Assembly (NCBI GenBank): GCA_937930625.1
Contig: CALHBW010000497.1
Span: forward strand, 1-6,585
DNA length: 6,585 bases
Source: an uncultured Saprospiraceae bacterium
GTDB taxonomy: Bacteria; Bacteroidota; Bacteroidia; Chitinophagales; Saprospiraceae
Direction: 5' to 3'
Positions 5,356 to 6,585 of this stretch are shown here, piece by piece. The position numbers and the translations under genes are program-made. Position 1 is the stretch's first letter. Each line of letters opens with the position of its first letter. The notes under the pieces are model-generated. The model searched no databases, was not told the origin of the DNA, and saw only the letters and a list, made by a program, of their open reading frames with translations.

Positions 5356-6366
5356 ATGTTTACAAGAAAATTTTCTCTATTTATCATATACCTCTTAATA
5401 ACTGTTTGTTGTTTTTCCTGCAAAAGTGATACTAAAAACAAACCTCCTGCGCCGATTACGATTGATATACCTGTATTCAACGCAGATATGGCGTATCGTT
5501 ATATCGAAAAACAAGTTTCCTTTGGACCGCGTGTGCCCAATTCTCCGGCGCATGATTCGTGTGCGGAGTGGCTCAAGCGTGAATTTCACGAAATCGGCGC
5601 GAGAGTTATTGTGCAACATGCCGACTTGAAGGCTTACACAGGTGAAATTCTTAAAGCGAAAAATATCATCGCCATTTATAATCCTGATGCCAAGCGACGG
5701 GTTATGTTGGCAGCACATTGGGATTCGCGCCATATGGCTGAATGGGATGCCGACCCCGACAAACGCATGGAGCCTATCTTGGGTGCAGACGATGGCGGTA
5801 GCGGTGTCGGTGTTTTGCTCGAAATAGCCCGCAATCTGAATGTACACAAAATCGAAGGACTTGGTGTGGACATCGTGCTTTTTGACGCCGAAGACATCGG
5901 ACAGCCACGCGGCGGCGGCGGTTTTGCCGAACAAAAAGATACTTGGTGTTTGGGTTCGCAACATTGGTCGCGCAACAAACATGAGTCTGACTACCGCGCC
6001 ATGTACGGTATTTTGTTGGATATGGTGGGGTCAAAAAATGCTCGTTTTCCGCGAGAAGATGTTTCAATGCAGTACGCGCCTGACGTGGTGAATAAGGTTT
6101 GGACGGAAGCGCAAAAAGCAGGTTATAGCAGCTACTTTGATTTTTCTAAAGCACCCGGCGTTACAGATGACCATTTATACGTCAATCAAATCGCTAAAAT
6201 TCCTATGATTGACATTATCAATCGCCCGGTAACGAGCGAAACGGGGTTTGGACATTATTGGCATACGCATAAAGACGATATGAGTGTGATTGATAAACAA
6301 ACACTTACAGCCGTCGGACAAACAGTACTCAATGTGTTGTATAAAGAAGCGGCAGGAGCATGGTAG
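5356..6366 (+). CDS. Lipoprotein glutaminyl-peptide cyclotransferase (M28-fold glutaminyl cyclase)
   Basis: Predicted 336-residue periplasm-facing enzyme that converts N-terminal Gln to pyroglutamate, of the zinc M28-fold type found in Porphyromonas and animals. A signal peptide (FSLFIIYLLITVCCFSC) ends in a lipobox with Cys 22, followed by a short polar linker. The catalytic domain is about 42-336: FGPRVPNSPAH at 56-66, AHWDSR at 120-125, GADDGGSG at 143-150, FDAED at 176-180, LLDMVG at 220-225, TDDH at 270-273 and YWHTHKDD at 301-308. Aligned by eye to human QC, the zinc ligands are D146, D180 and H303, and the acid/base Glu is E179; none is missing. A Gly-rich loop GGGG at 186-189 precedes CLGSQHW. 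An in-frame ATG at 5281 would add 25 residues encoded by repeat DNA, ahead of the signal peptide, so ATG at 5356 was chosen. An aminopeptidase role, common in M28, is less likely given the QC-type motifs. It stands alone, divergent from the cyclophilin gene. Confidence 0.92.
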   Translation: MFTRKFSLFIIYLLITVCCFSCKSDTKNKPPAPITIDIPVFNADMAYRYIEKQVSFGPRVPNSPAHDSCAEWLKREFHEIGARVIVQHADLKAYTGEILKAKNIIAIYNPDAKRRVMLAAHWDSRHMAEWDADPDKRMEPILGADDGGSGVGVLLEIARNLNVHKIEGLGVDIVLFDAEDIGQPRGGGGFAEQKDTWCLGSQHWSRNKHESDYRAMYGILLDMVGSKNARFPREDVSMQYAPDVVNKVWTEAQKAGYSSYFDFSKAPGVTDDHLYVNQIAKIPMIDIINRPVTSETGFGHYWHTHKDDMSVIDKQTLTAVGQTVLNVLYKEAAGAW

Positions 6367-6369
6367 AAT

Positions 6370-6390
6370 TTTTTGATTTTTGATTTTTGA
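6370..6390 (+). repeat. Three tandem TTTTTGA units after the cyclase stop codon
   Basis: Three exact 7-bp units begin four bases after the TAG stop at 6364-6366. There is no stem in front of them, so this is not an intrinsic terminator. Short tandem arrays like this can vary in copy number by slippage, but this one lies outside any gene and no effect is expected from sequence. Confidence 0.6.
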
Positions 6391-6404
6391 TTGGGGAAAT
6401 GATT

Positions 6405-6447
6405 GGCATGTTTAGAATTGTAGTTGACACTTTCATCCCCAAATTAA
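6405..6447 (+). repeat. End repeat copy D (GGCATGTTTAG type)
   Basis: It starts GGCATGTTTAGAATTGTAGT and continues TGACACTTTCATCCCCAAAT. It matches copy A at 38 of 43 positions and the left end of the 173-bp element at 27 of 29. Its GGCATG boundary faces the cyclase gene, so any attached element extends to the right and out of the window. Copies C (5068-5108) and D therefore bracket the cyclase gene with inward-facing boundaries. Confidence 0.6.
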
Positions 6448-6533
6448 GTAGTAAGCGTCAAATAATCGACATTTTTGAACGTGTCTTTTTTCGCCATACT
6501 TCAGCTATTTTTCCTCATGTAGCTTGGCTATAA
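6408..6533 (+). other. Short open frame starting inside end repeat D; unidentified right-edge sequence
   Basis: From the ATG within GGCATG, 41 codons run open (MFRIVVDTFIPKLSSKRQ..., ending FPHVAWL) to TAA at 6531-6533. After that stop, another plus frame (starting YNRQNELRL) stays open to the window edge, as could happen in a frameshifted gene. On the minus strand two frames are also open at the edge, ending at 6515 and 6505. I recognise none of these products, and each is short enough to be chance. The region may be the inside of a larger element whose end is copy D. Confidence 0.2.
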
Positions 6534-6585
6534 TCGTCAAAATGAGCTTCGTCTGACAAAAAAATACCCTGCTCAAAAAGTGTCG

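Noticed and set aside
6367..6392. Intrinsic terminator of the cyclase gene
   Set aside because: The T-rich tract is a tandem TTTTTGA repeat with no GC-rich stem in front of it.
6518..6583. Minus-strand frame at the right edge containing SDEAHF, reminiscent of a mariner/IS630 DDE motif
   Set aside because: The residues that follow do not match that family, the frame stops after 22 visible codons, and a six-residue match is too short to carry a call.

Overview
The window looks like chromosomal DNA from a member of the Bacteroidota. The evidence is a TonB-dependent receptor with an N-terminal carboxypeptidase-regulatory-like domain, a cyclophilin with the Bacteroidota-style insert and Q-L-D...YTVFG ending, a Porphyromonas-type glutaminyl cyclase of the M28 fold, lipoprotein-rich gene content, AT-rich spacers with little Shine-Dalgarno signal, and -7 boxes of the TAnnTTTG kind. 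The genus cannot be fixed from this sequence.

Layout. Positions 1-599 are non-coding and hold a nested palindromic repeat, an AT-rich repeat and one copy (A) of a GGCATGTTTAG-type end repeat. On the minus strand lie a TonB-dependent outer-membrane receptor (600-3587) and, upstream of it, a lipoprotein combining a PKD domain with a cyclophilin-type peptidyl-prolyl isomerase (3795-4742). A 69-bp hairpin repeat fills part of the gap between them. Positions 4743-5355 form a divergent spacer packed with repeats: an AT-rich inverted repeat, a 173-bp MITE-like element (4936-5108) inserted into it with an 8-bp target duplication, and a purine/pyrimidine-rich inverted repeat. On the plus strand, 5356-6366 encodes a lipoprotein glutaminyl-peptide cyclotransferase. 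The right edge has another copy (D) of the end repeat and a sequence I cannot identify.

How the genes fit together. All three products are predicted to act in the envelope. The receptor's predicted mature protein starts with Gln (SA/QQ), which is the substrate type of the periplasmic cyclase encoded next door (the Bacteroidetes 'Q-rule'). The cyclophilin would catalyse proline isomerisation in the periplasm. A shared envelope-maturation role is an inference; the divergent layout does not prove an operon.

The most unusual content is the repeat landscape rather than the genes. Four copies of one end repeat bracket the genes, one pair forms a small inserted element whose empty site can be reconstructed from a neighbouring copy, and the lipoprotein signal peptide of the cyclophilin is encoded by repeat-type DNA. 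I found no convincing new multi-gene system.
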